A stretch of 64,000 nt of DNA from Cocos nucifera. Lineage: Eukaryota > Streptophyta > Magnoliopsida > Arecales > Arecaceae. The DNA lies in assembly GCA_006176705.1 (NCBI GenBank), contig QRFJ01005057.1, positions 62,001 through 126,000 of the forward strand. Reading direction: 5' to 3'. Shown here piece after piece: positions 32,698 to 43,933 of this stretch (the stretch's first letter is position 1; every line of letters starts with the position of its first letter). Both the position numbers and the translations under genes were made by a program. The notes beneath the pieces were generated by a model, which worked only from the letters and a program-made list of their open reading frames with translations, was not told the DNA's origin and did not search any database.

Positions 32698-34977
32698 TGT
32701 TAGATATATGTGCCCTAGAAGCCAGAATTGGCTGACACTTGTAATACACTTCTAGGGGCAAAATTATAATTTTGACTATAAATCAATAAAATGGGTTATT
32801 TTCTATCACATATGTGTATTTAGTGTCTGTGATACATCCTTTGAGTTAATGGTAATGATAATTCATATTTTCAAGAGTTGAAAATTTAAGACATGAATAA
32901 TCATTATTAACTCATAAAATCCATACGACCATAGGATCATCACGAGGATGGTGATTGATCCGGAAGGTTGGTGTACAATCGCTTCTCTTTAGTAGATGAG
33001 TCTTGAGTCTACGGTGTGGAGACACCGGAGCGAGAGTACAGGTACTCGTTAGAGAACGAGGGCACTGAGCGTGACCACCTCGAGTAGTCATTAGGGAAGT
33101 CTACCTTCTCGTCAATGACTGACTCGATGCTGCAGTAGTGTGTCTGGTTCTTTGACCTGAGATGCATCGGCAGTTCACCGTGAGGGTGTTATAGTTTGAC
33201 TACACCATTACTCGGTCTCCTAGCCATATGGAACCCTGAGGTGTATGTTGGCTATAGCATGTTCATTGTAGGAACTGGATTGCATCAAGATGGAATCTAT
33301 CTACCTCGGTGGTAGAGGAGCAGCCCTATGATGATCATGAGAATCAAGTCCAGAAAGCCCATGGCCATGGCAGAGTGAAATAATAGAAAGAGTTTCTATT
33401 TAGATTTTCACATTGGACTCGAATCGAATGATTACATCATATGACAGAGACTAGGGTTTGACGAGTTCACCTTAACCCTAATCTGATCGGGGCTCAAGAT
33501 AGAAGAACTTAATCACACAGGTAGCTGCACCAAGAGGTTCGCATTCAGCTCTGATGGGTTGCCACCATATACTGCTAGGTGTCACTGGTGGATTTTGGGA
33601 GCAATTAGAATGATTTAGATGATCGATCATTCTAGCTGTTCGAATCAGAAGAGTTCTGATCCATCGAAAGGAGTTTCGATGATGTCGATGATAGAGATCA
33701 TGACATATCCCATTACCATACAGAACTGAACCTAACTGGGTCACACAAACAAGGGTTTGAATCTGGTGATCATCAATTGAACTGATCTAGTTCAATTGAT
33801 CTGAATGAGATTCAATTAGGTTCAAGGAAATCGTGCTAGCACTCGATTGAACCTAACGTTCTTCTTTTACTATCATAAATAAGTTGTCCTGACTGAGCCA
33901 AAGGAGTTTGTGCTCAATCAGAGGCCTTCATATGGTCTGACTGGAGGTTGTCCAAGTCAGAAAAGGTTGTCTTATTTTGTAAGACATTACCTGCCATTTT
34001 TGGTCACCTGCCATTTCTTGTTCTTTGACTTTGGTCAAAAGTCTACCTTTGACTGGTCAAACGTTGACCATTGACACTTTGACTTTTGACCACATGTCAT
34101 GCACCTATTGGAGAGCTGGTGGGGGCCTGTCCCCCTGCCAGAACCTGGCAAGGAGGAGGGCGCACGCCACCCTGGCGTGTGCCCAAGTTGGAGGCGCCTA
34201 GGAGTCCTTGTTGGACAAGGACTCCATCTCCCTTTTGGATTCCAATTAGAGTTCTTCTAAGAATCCAGTTTGACTGGTCTTAGGCACCCTCTAAGGAGGA
34301 ATCCAGGGGACTCTATTCCCACCAATCAGATTTAGATCTGATTTCACAAAGGGTTGTGATTGGTTGGGAAGAAGAGGAGTTGGATCACAGTTAGTCTATA
34401 AATAAGACCCTGTACCCAACTCAAAGAGGCTAAGAGTTTCCATGCCCCAAGGCTGCCTCTCCCCTCCTTCTCCATGCCAAACCACCTTCTCCCCTTGCTC
34501 TCCACGTCCAAAAGGAGTTTTGGATTTTTTTGTTGGTGCGATTCAAGCAAGAGAAAGGCGATCAAAAGCAAGAAGGCTGCGCTGCTGCAAAGGATGACTG
34601 CTGATCTTCAAAAGGAGTTTTGAAGATCCTCCAGATCAGATCCAGATCTTATTTTTGGAGATGTGATAGAGAAGAAGAGGATCTCCAAATTCAACCTGAG
34701 TGGATATCGGTAGAGGCCAGGCACTTGTGTGGCTAGATCCAGAACCTTCCGCTGCAAATAGGATCATCAACAGGGTAATAGGATTACCCAAATCAGGTAA
34801 ATTAAATTTGATTTAATTTATCCTTATTTTATTTTATTTTATTTATTAAAATAATAAGAATCAGATCTGAAACATTTCAGATCTGATGCAGATCAAAGAG
34901 AAAAAAATTTTAAAATATATCTCTTGATCTGATCAGATCTGAACAAACTTGGATCGGGAAATCATGATTTCCCTTCA
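32698..34977 (+). repeat. 3' LTR of copia B
   Basis: tgttagatatatgtgccc to atttcccttca, then tacat. Nearly the same as the 5' copy; differences include small indels around 34105 and 34175. TATA box at 34397-34404. Confidence 0.93.
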
Positions 34978-34982
34978 TACAT

Positions 34983-35345
34983 AACCAAAATAGTTTAAAA
35001 GAAAAACATAAGCTTTACATAAATCAGCACTGTTGGGGGCATCTACATCGGTTATGCCCCATATGCTTGCACAATCCACAACGAACCACATTTTGACTTT
35101 CTATTGCATCCATATCATTTCAAATCCTCCTCAATTATGGATTCCCCTTTCCATGTCATCTTATGAATGGATACAATATAAGTCTAGATGCAGTCCATGC
35201 AAGCCTATAATGAGGACTCTCTAGAAGGATAGAAAGTAGGTGCATAGAACTGCTCATAATGGGCAATAGTATAATAGTTATCAATAAATTGCTTCCAATC
35301 CAGGTTCTCACTAGCACATATAATAAATAAATGGGAGTACAGATA
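34983..35345 (-). pseudogene. MULE transposase C-terminal end (SWIM tail and CCHC knuckle)
   Basis: Minus-strand reading: SHLFIICASENLDWKQFID, then YYTIAHYEQFYAPTFYPSRE, then NDMDAIESQNVVRCGLCKHM and GHNRCRC. The order SWIM-type C.H..C tail, Y..Y..I.P linker and a terminal C-x2-C-x4-H-x4-C knuckle is that of Mutator-like transposases. The first SWIM Cys is now Tyr. One frameshift lies near 35140 and there are several stops. The 5' part was cut off by copia C at 35346. Downstream it continues across copia B into the PMD fragment. Confidence 0.65.
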
Positions 35346-36707
35346 TGTTAGATGTGTACCCTAGAAGCTAGATTTGCTAACACTTATAATATACTTCTAA
35401 AGATAATTTTATAATTTTAACTATAAATTAATTAAAAAATTATTTTTCTATCACAATGTGTATTTAAATGTGTCTGTGATGCATCCTTTGAGTTAATGAT
35501 AATGATAACTCATATTTTCAAGAGTTAAAAATTTAAGATATGAATTTTCATAATTAACACCTAAATTGCTTCCGACTGTAGAATCATCACGGGAATGATG
35601 ATTGATCCAAAAGGTTGGTATATAATCGCTTCCTTAGGGTAGATGAGTCATGTCTTTATGGTGTGAAGACATCAAAGCAAAAGTATAGGTACTTGTTAGA
35701 GAACGAGGGCACTGAGCGTGACCACCTCGAGCAGTAATAAGAAGGTCTACCTTCTCATCAATGATTGGCTCGATGCTGTAGTTGTGTGTCAGGTTCTGTA
35801 ACTTGAGGTGCATCAATAGTTCACCTTGAGTGTGTTATAGTTTGACTACACCATAACTCAGTCTCCTAGCCATTCAAAATTCTAAGGTGTATGTTGGCAA
35901 TAGCATGTTCATTATAGGAATTGGATTGCACCAAAATGAGATCTATTAACCTTGATAGTGGAGGAGTAGTCCTACGATGATCATGAGATCGAGTCCTTAA
36001 GTCCATGGCCATGGAAGTATGATATAATAGAAAAGAGTTTTCTATTAGGATTTCACATCAGACTCAAATCAAATGATTCATTCATATGATGGATGTTGGA
36101 TTTTGATGAGTTTACCTTAAACCCTAATCCTATCGGGACTCATGATAGTAGAATCGATTCACATAGATAGCTACACCGAGAGGTTCATTTTTAGTTCAAT
36201 GGATTACCACCATATACTGCTAGATATCACTGGTGAATTTTGGAAGCAATTAGAATGGTCTTGATGATCGATCATTCTAATTATATAAATCAGAAAAGTT
36301 TTGATCCATCGAAAGATGTTTCGATGATGTCAATGATAGAGATCATGACATATCTCATTACCATATAGAATTGAACCTAACAGGGTCACACATATAAGGG
36401 TTTGAGTTTGGTTGTGATCAATTTGACTGAGTTAGTTCAATTTAGATTAGATCCAATTAGGTTTAAGAAAATCATGCTAGCACATGATTGAACCTAACAT
36501 TCTCCTTCCATAGACTTTTTGGTTCGTTACAGATGAGTTTGACTCAACCAAAATCCTGACTAGAGCTTAAGTTATCTTAATTCATATTAAAATTAGATCA
36601 AAGAACTCTCTAAGCTAATTAGACTCTATAAAAATATTTTTAAAATATTTTCTATAGATCTGGTCTGATCAGATCGATCCTGTAGTAGAAAAAGTAGTTT
36701 TCCTTCA
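35346..36707 (+). repeat. 5' LTR of copia C
   Basis: tgttagatgtgtaccc to gttttccttca, 1362 bp, about 900 bp shorter than the 2.27-kb family size. The missing part is the U3 promoter and downstream region (after about 36600), so this copy lacks the TATA segment. Confidence 0.82.
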
Positions 36708-38599
36708 ACTGGTATCAGAGCTGCATCAGTAGTTCTTCAGATCTATTTTAGATCTAATTTTTATTATGATCTATGATATGATATTGAAAATTTTAGATGT
36801 CATATTAGATGTGATCAGATCTAAAATCAAAAGGATTAAAAATTTTAGATTCATATCAATCTTATATGAGATGCATATCTAGACTAGGTTTAGAATTATT
36901 CTATGCATAGTCAAGTGCTAATTTTCTTTTTGATATGATTAATTTTTTTTAGATCTTTATACTTTAATTTTTTGATTTTATAAATGTTATAATCAGATCT
37001 GAAAATAAAAAATAAAATTTTTAATTTTTATATGAGATATGAATGAAGCATGCCTAGACTAGTTGTAGAATAGTTCTATGATTTATCTAGAATATATTTT
37101 ATTTTGATATGATCTATATAAAATTTATTTTTTAGATATTACATCTGATGTATCAAATCTGAAAGCATGCATTTAGGATTTAATGATTGATACATGAGAT
37201 GTATACAGAACGTGCATGTTTAGATCTATGACTTTATATGAGATATATGTTGTAGATTTATTATTTTGTAGTGTGGTAATTATTTCTAATTAAGGCATTC
37301 CCCTTGGCCGTCTGATCATAAGAGCAAAGTAGGATTTAAAGATTCTCTCTTCTCATTTGATGGGGTGCTTTTATGGCGTGTAGAGGTGCTACGCATTCAT
37401 CCTTAATTAGAAACCAAAAATTTACTTTTCTGCAAAACCATAGATCCTGAAACCCTAGGATTTTTACATATTTTTGGTTATGAACCCAAATTTAGTTAAG
37501 AATTAAGATTATAAAACTAATTAGATCTAAAATTATGAATTTTAAGATCTAAGACTCCTTCATAAATTTGGGTTCGGGCTTGGGTAGCTCAATTAGGTTT
37601 AGTGGTTGATCAAATCAAATCAAGAGTTGGTTAGATGGGATTAAAGAAAGCTTAGATTTGACCAGCTTAATAGGATTAGGTCTGGGTCAAGGTCGAATCA
37701 CATTGAGATGTGACTTGATCAAGTCAAAACCTAATTTGGCTCCGTGGTTCAAGCCTGAATTGTAGGCTAACTTGATTGATTCTGATTTGACAATTTGGTG
37801 TCTAAGGTAAGTCTAGCAAATACGATCAATTAATTTTTAATTGAGAGCTACTCAATCTAAATGCATTCTTGTCGAGTTAATGACATATCCCTTCCACCAG
37901 TCTCACTTACTTGGCCATTTGTATCAATCCAATTTTGATTAGAGGTGGCTAACAATTTGAGCCAATCCATACCACTAGATTAGTCATAATTGTTATGACT
38001 ATGTCAAGTCAAGTTTAAAGAGACCAAAATCAAATCTTTCTAAAAAATATTAAGTCTAAGGTCTTCCATCATTATAGATGTACAGGCCCTTCTCGAGGTT
38101 GATTGTTCTCAGCTGGATACAGTAGTTCAGTTATACTGAAAAGATGCAACCATGTCTATTAGGCATTGGATGCTATGGATTGGAGGATGGGTTGGGCTTA
38201 ATATTCTAGATATGGTGAGAGACCCAATCAGAAATTCAATTTATGCAAATAGTGGGTCTAACTTAACTAAGAAGTGGAGCAATATTTTGGGCATGGTGAG
38301 CTTCATGAATTAGAGATCAAGTTTGGATGCACCATGATTAGAGAATCATTGGTCAAGAGTTGTCCACTCATCGGTTGACCCATCATCAATAACTGATAGG
38401 TGAGATGGTGAGCCAGTCGGTGGGACCACACCATCCCTAAAAATCATTAATCGTGAAGATTTTTGCATCTCTATCCAAGGAGTGTAGGGATCCAAGAAAA
38501 TAGTGAGAGCCTAATTTATTTAAAAATAAAAGTTCTAAATAAATTGGTTAAGTCTAATTACAAAATCTAATTAGAAACTTTTACTCTCTATAAAAAAAT
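36708..38599 (+). other. Primer site and leader of copia C
   Basis: actggtatcagagctgc at 36708-36724, then 1.9 kb of AT-rich leader collinear with 11257-13080 of copia A. No supported coding frame. Confidence 0.7.
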
Positions 38600-39400
38600 A
38601 TTTGCATCCAATCCACTAGCCCGTATCCTAGACACCTATAGACTGATCGAATTTAACTATAAGGATTGGCTCCAGAATTTCAAAATTATTTTGAATTTTG
38701 AGAAATTGACTCATGTGTTGGAACAGGATCCTTCCACTTTACTAGCCCGTCCATCCACAGAACAGAGAGCATCTCTAAAAAAATGGATGGATGAAGATAA
38801 TAAAGCTAGGTATTACATGTTAGGATCAATGTCTGATGAGCTCCAATGCCAACATAAAGGCATAAAGACTAGTCACCAAATGTTGGCTCACCTACAAGAG
38901 TTATTTGATGAATAGAGTCACGCAGTCAAATATTAAGTCACTAAAAGACTTTTTAAGGCTCAAATGCATAATGGACAGTAAGTCCAAGATCTTTGATAAA
39001 TATCCAGGACTTAGAGGAGCTTATGAAGCTCGATGTCAAGTTAGATAAGGACCTGCAAATCGATATAATCCTGCAATCCTTAATTGATGCATATGGGCAG
39101 TTCATCATGAACTACCATATGCATAAACTTCAAAATAACTTAGCTGAACTTATGAACATATTGATTACTGCTGAGCTCTCTATGAAAGATTCAAAGAGCT
39201 CAGTGTTTGATAAGGAGCAAACTTCTTCCAAAAAAAAATCTTTTGAAAAGAAGAAGAAGGCTACGAAGAAGCAGAAGGTGGAAGGTGGGAAGAAGAAGAA
39301 GGGAGAGCCAAAGAAGAAGGCCATCGATAAAGAAAAGTATTTCATTGTAATTCTGATGACCATTAGAAGTGGAACTGCCTGTTTTACCTAGCCATCCTAA
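38600..39400 (+). pseudogene. gag of copia C
   Basis: Collinear with copia A gag: SNPLARILDTYRLI, DWLQNFKIILNFEKLTHVLE, QRASLKKWMDEDNKARYYML, then DLEELMKLDVKLDKDLQIDI and a Lys-rich tail. Trp is still present in DWLQ, where A has a stop. Frame breaks occur at about 38914-38990 and before the zinc knuckle, which is read out of frame from about 39340. Confidence 0.8.
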
Positions 39401-39439
39401 AGAATAAGAAGGAGGCAGTCCTTCTAGAGGTAAGCTCAT

Positions 39440-40960
39440 GATTGAATCTAACTTAATGATTTCTTCTGCATTCAGTTGGGTGCTTGACTCTAGATCTAGT
39501 ACTTATTTGTGCACTTTTATGTAGGATCTTGAGGAGAGCAGAAGGCTGAGGGATGGTGAGATGATCCTGCACGTCGAAAATGAATCAAAAGTTACTATTG
39601 TGGCCATGAAAATCTATCCTCTTTGACTACCATCTAGTTTAGATTTGATTCTTAGGAACTGTTATTTTATGCCTGCAGCAAGCACGAATTTAATTTCTAT
39701 TTCTTATATAGCATATGAAGGTTATGTTATTAACTTTCTTAAGGACCACTGTATTATTCTTTTTTAAAGAAATAAAATTGTAAGTGGATTCTTAATTAAT
39801 GATCTCTATCAGTTGCATATTGATGTATCTATGTTAAATATCGAGCAAAACATGAATGCCATAGGACTAAAGCGACCTAAGGATAGTCTAAATGATAAGT
39901 ATTTATGGCACCTTAGGCTAGGTCATATAGCGAAAGATGGGGTTAACAAATTGGAGAAATCTAGGCTATTGAGTCCATTGACTTTCTAGTCATATCTGAT
40001 TTGTGAATCATGCCCTTATGGCAAAATGACCAAGATTTCTTTTGTAGGACATGGGGAAGGGCCATAAACCATCTTGCCCTATTACATACTAATATGTGTA
40101 GCCCATTTAATGTGTCGGCTTGAGACAACTATGTCTACTTCATCATCTTTATCGATGATTTCTCTCGAAATGGGTATGTGTATTTGATGTGACATAAGTC
40201 TGAAACTTTAAAAAAGTTCAAAGAATTCAAATATGAAATAGAAAAGCAAACTAGAAAACCTATTAAGGTTCTTCGATCAGATCGAGGAGGTGAATATCTT
40301 AGTTGAAAATTCCTAGACTATCTTAAGAAAAATAACATAGTCTCTCAATGGACTCTACTTGGAATGCCTCAACTCAATGAAATTTTAGAATGAAGGAATC
40401 AAATCCTATTAAAAATGGTTTGATCTATGATGAACTTCATGGACCTCCCTGATTTTCATTAGGAACATAGTCTAATGATTGCAATTTAATTACTGAATAG
40501 AGTTTCCTCTAAAACTATTCCTACCATACCGTATGAGATATGGCATGGTAAAAAATCAAGTTTGAGTCATCTCATAATTTGGGGTTGTCTAGCTCTTGTC
40601 AAGAGATAGTAGGTGGACAAGTTAGAGTCTAGGTCCTTTAGAGCTTGTTTTATAGGATATCCTAAAGAGTTGATAGAATATTATTTCTATCTTTCGAAAG
40701 ACCACAATGTGATGGTGAGTTGATATGCTATCTTTCTTGAAAAATAGTTTATCCAAGATGGTGGTATCGGAATACAAATAAGACTCAAGGAGAAAGTCTC
40801 CCAAGAGCAACGAGCTAAGGAACCTATATAATCTAATCAGATTGAGCTAGTCCAATCACAACCTCCTCCACCTCATAGATCAAATAAGATTTTTCATACT
40901 CCTGAAAGATACTTAGGCATTATTTTAGAAGATGTAAAGAAAATGTTCCTCACGAAAAAT
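39440..40960 (+). pseudogene. Protease and integrase region of copia C (decayed)
   Basis: Protease block near 39476 (WVLDSRSSTYLC, with Arg in place of the triad Gly). Pre-integrase HLRLGHIAKDGVNKL at about 39910 and CESCPYGKMTK at about 40008, with both zinc cysteines present. The integrase core is split by frameshifts (IFIDDFSRNGYVYLM-like region near 40140, VLRSDRGGEY near 40270). No open frame exceeds 60 codons. Confidence 0.68.
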
Positions 40961-40979
40961 GGGGTTCATGGTGATGATC

Positions 40980-42546
40980 TTAAAATCTATGATGAGGTGA
41001 TATCAAATATTGACTGCAAGAAATGGTTAGAGGCAATGAAGTTAGAGATTGACTCAATGTGATCGAACTAAGTTTGAACCTTGGTAGATCCACCTGAAGG
41101 TATAGTACCTATTGGGTGTAAATAGATCTACAAGAGAAAGATAGGTGTAGATGGGAATGTAGAGACATTCAAGGCTTGATTAGTAGCAAAATAGTATAGT
41201 TAGTATGAAAGCATTGACTATCAGGATACCTTCTTGCCAGTAGCCATGCTTAAATCCATCCACACACTGCTTGCTATTGCAGTCTATTTCGACTACAAAA
41301 TATGATAGATGGATGTGAAAATAGCATTCTTAAATGGATATCTTGAGGAAGATATCTATATGGAACAATCGTTAGATTTTACATCTAGTGATGCTAATCA
41401 CAAGGTCTATAAGCTACAAAGATCCATCTATGGACTTAAGCAAGCATCTTGGAGCTAGAATGCTCATTTTAATGATGTGATCAAATCATTTGGATTTATC
41501 AAAAATGAGGAAGAGCCCTATGTGTTCAAAAAGGTCAGTGGGAGCGCTGTTGTCTTCCTCGTACTATATGTGAATGACATCCTCCTTGTTGGAAATGATA
41601 TCCCCATGTTGACTATGATCAAAATGTGGTTATCAAAAGAGTTCTTTATGAAAGACCTAGGAGAGACATCCTTTATTCTGAAAATTAAGGTCTATAGGGA
41701 TAGACCGAATAGGATACTGGGTCTCTCATAGAAGATATACATAGAGAAGATGCTGAAGAGGTTCAGCATGGAAAACTCTAATAGAAAATTGGTATCCTTT
41801 AGACATGGTATTCATCTCTCCAAAAAGATGTGCCCTAGCATACCTATGGAGATTGAACACATGAGCAAGATCCCTTATTATTCTATAATAGGGAGCATCA
41901 TGTATACCATGCTATGTACACGATCTAATATAGCCCATGCTATGAGTGTCATAAGCAGGTATCAATCGAATCCAGATGAAGAGCACTAAACTTCTGTGAA
42001 GTATATCTTTAAGTACTTGAGAAGGACTAATGATATGTTCTTGATCTTTGATAATGGAGAACTCCAGATCCAAGGTTATATAGACTCAGACTTTATGCCT
42101 GATATAGATGATCGAAAGTCGACATCTAGTAGTCTGTTTGTGTGCAATGATGGTACTATCAACTGAAAGAATTCCAAGCAGACCATGATAGCAGATTCCA
42201 CCATAGAAGTAGAGTACATCACTACATCAAAAGATGCAAAGAAGGCATTCTAGTACAAGAAGTTTGCCATAGAGCTCAGAGTGATGCCATTAGATGCCAT
42301 CCCTCTGTACTGCGATAATAATAGTGCCATAGCTTTGGCTAAGGAGCTTAGGTCTTACCAAAAATCTAAGTACATCGAGTGGTGATTCCACCTCATTTGT
42401 GATTACCTCGAGAAGGATTACGTCGAGGTCAAGATAGTTGACTCCATGAACAACACGGCAGATCCATTAATGAAGCCTTCAAGCCAGCAGAATATCAAAG
42501 CCCACCTTGAAAAGATGGAACTTAGATTTATATCCAATTGGGTTTA
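40980..42546 (+). pseudogene. RT and RNase H of copia C
   Basis: RT: DCKKWLEAMKLEIDSM, YQDTFLPVAMLKSIHTLL, FLNGYLEEDIYMEQ, VFLVL, then the catalytic box YVND (41567-41578) where YVDD is expected. RNase H: YIDSDFMPDIDDRKS, STIEVEYITTSKDAKK, YCDNNSAIALAKEL, NTADPLMKPSSQQNI. The RNase H acidic residues persist. Stops mostly replace expected Trp, Gln or Arg. Better preserved than the copia A pol in frame continuity. Confidence 0.83.
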
Positions 42547-42562
42547 GATAAAGTGGGAGTTT

Positions 42563-42883
42563 GTTAGATGTGTGCCCTAGAAGCTAGTTGGCTGACACTT
42601 GTAATACACTTCTAAGAATAATTTTATAATTTTGATTATAAATTAATAAAAAATTATTTTTTTATCATAGTGTGTATTTAAAAGTGTCTATGATACATCA
42701 TTTGAGTTAATGGTAATGATAATTCATATTTTTAAGAGTTGAAAACTTAAGATAAGAATTTTCATAATTAACTCATAAACTACGTCGATCATAGGATTGT
42801 CATAAGGATGGTGATCGATTCGGAAGGTTGGTGTACAATTGCTTCCTTAGGATAGATAAGTCTTGTGTCTACAATATGGAGAC
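42563..42883 (+). repeat. 3' LTR of copia C (first 321 bp only)
   Basis: tgttagatgtgtgccctag onward, preceded by the purine tract gataaagtgggagtt. It stops after acaatatggagac, where copia D sequence begins; intact LTRs continue with a..ccg.agcgagag. Confidence 0.82.
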
Positions 42884-43812
42884 TATTGGAAAATATGTCC
42901 CAAAGTCAATCATCAGCCTATTGATGATTGTCCTACATTATATTTATAATTAATTTATTAATAAATAAAATATATTTTTATCATTTTTCATCATAAAGTA
43001 TTCATCTTCTAACAAACTTCATTATTGTGATGAAGTTCTTAGGATAATTTAGCTTCAATAAAAAAAGGATTTATCGATTAGTTCTTAAATCTGTTCATGA
43101 TCAAATGATAGGCTATTAATTAGGATGACAACGTCTATCGACCATGGATTGTTGTATGCCATATAGGTTGGTTGTCCTCTTAAATAAGAAGTGTGAAGAC
43201 ACTGGTATGGCATACAGATGAGATGTACGGATACATCATCATTGAACGTGATCATTCTGCTGTCGAGAATGTCTCTGATGGGATATAGGTATAAGTGTCC
43301 CTTAGACTTGAGATCGTCTTAGTGACTTGCAAGCAACTCACTATGCTTTGGTATTAGACTAACTAAATTTTTAATTCAAAAATGAAAGACTTCTAGGCAT
43401 AGTAAAGTACTTGCCAAGTCAAAGTGTGATCAATATGAAATTGACCATTCTAAGAGTTGGAGAAAAATGCATCACTGTATTTCAATATAGCAAAATCTTG
43501 GCCAGGCTAATCCATCAGATGGATTTGATATTTTGAAATACAATATGGACAATCTGATTAGAGTTGATAATTGAACTCTGAGGTGTCCTACCAGCATTTT
43601 GATCAAGAGGATGAATTACATGAAAACTATATCCACATGGGTTCTAAGGATGTTATTCTACACATTCGACCTATCCGGCCATCAGGTACCATTGCTCAAT
43701 GATTGCTTCGATTGGTATAGGAATATTTTTCTATGCTACCATCTTAGGTTCGGACCTATGAGGTCATATATATTAGAGCTTACGATCTGATCAGATGGTT
43801 CATCAATGATCA
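42884..43812 (+). repeat. Copia D LTR fragment, plus-strand arm
   Basis: First about 930 bp of an LTR in plus orientation (ttggaaaatatgtcccaaag..). It matches the reverse complement of 45480-46508 along its whole length. The LTR's first bases read tattgg where tgttg is expected. It is the left arm of a large inverted repeat. Confidence 0.8.
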
Positions 43813-43933
43813 TAACTTTTAATTTTAGATTTAATAATCAGATTATAAATTAGATCTAATCTAAGAAATAATATAAATATACAAAAATGATCATATAATA
43901 ATGGACCTAGGCTCCGATACCAATTGAAGGAAC
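43813..43933 (-). other. Primer site and short leader of copia D
   Basis: The minus strand reads attggtatcggagcctagg right after the D LTR end (..gttccttca), an initiator-Met tRNA site with one change. Only about 100 bp of internal sequence (similar to 390-455 of copia F) remains before the plus-strand arm begins. Confidence 0.65.

Larger units (their letters stand above)
28090..34977 (+). mobile_element. Copia B: young Ty1/copia element with assembly gap
   Basis: LTRs of about 2.27 kb (28090-30363 and 32698-34977) and perfect target duplications tacat (28085-28089 and 34978-34982). The LTRs differ by only scattered bases and small indels. A 267-bp stretch (28866-29132 and 33478-33744) is the same at protein level over all 88 residues. 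Internal sequence is only 30364-32697, of which 1000 bases are N. Same family as copia A and C. Confidence 0.93.
35346..42883 (+). mobile_element. Copia C: Ty1/copia element, 3' LTR truncated
   Basis: 5' LTR 35346-36707, internal 36708-42562, 3' LTR 42563-42883 cut by copia D after the ggagac block. Same family as A and B by LTR start, primer site, purine tract and all coding domains. The pol frame is mostly one frame from about 40980 to 42546 but has many stops. Confidence 0.87.

Noticed and set aside
39130..39439. Phe/Leu-rich minus-strand frames that look membrane-like
   Set aside because: Antisense shadow of the Lys-rich tail of copia C gag.
43599..43790. 63-codon frame in the D arm
   Set aside because: Inside LTR sequence; the matching place in the other arm has frame breaks.
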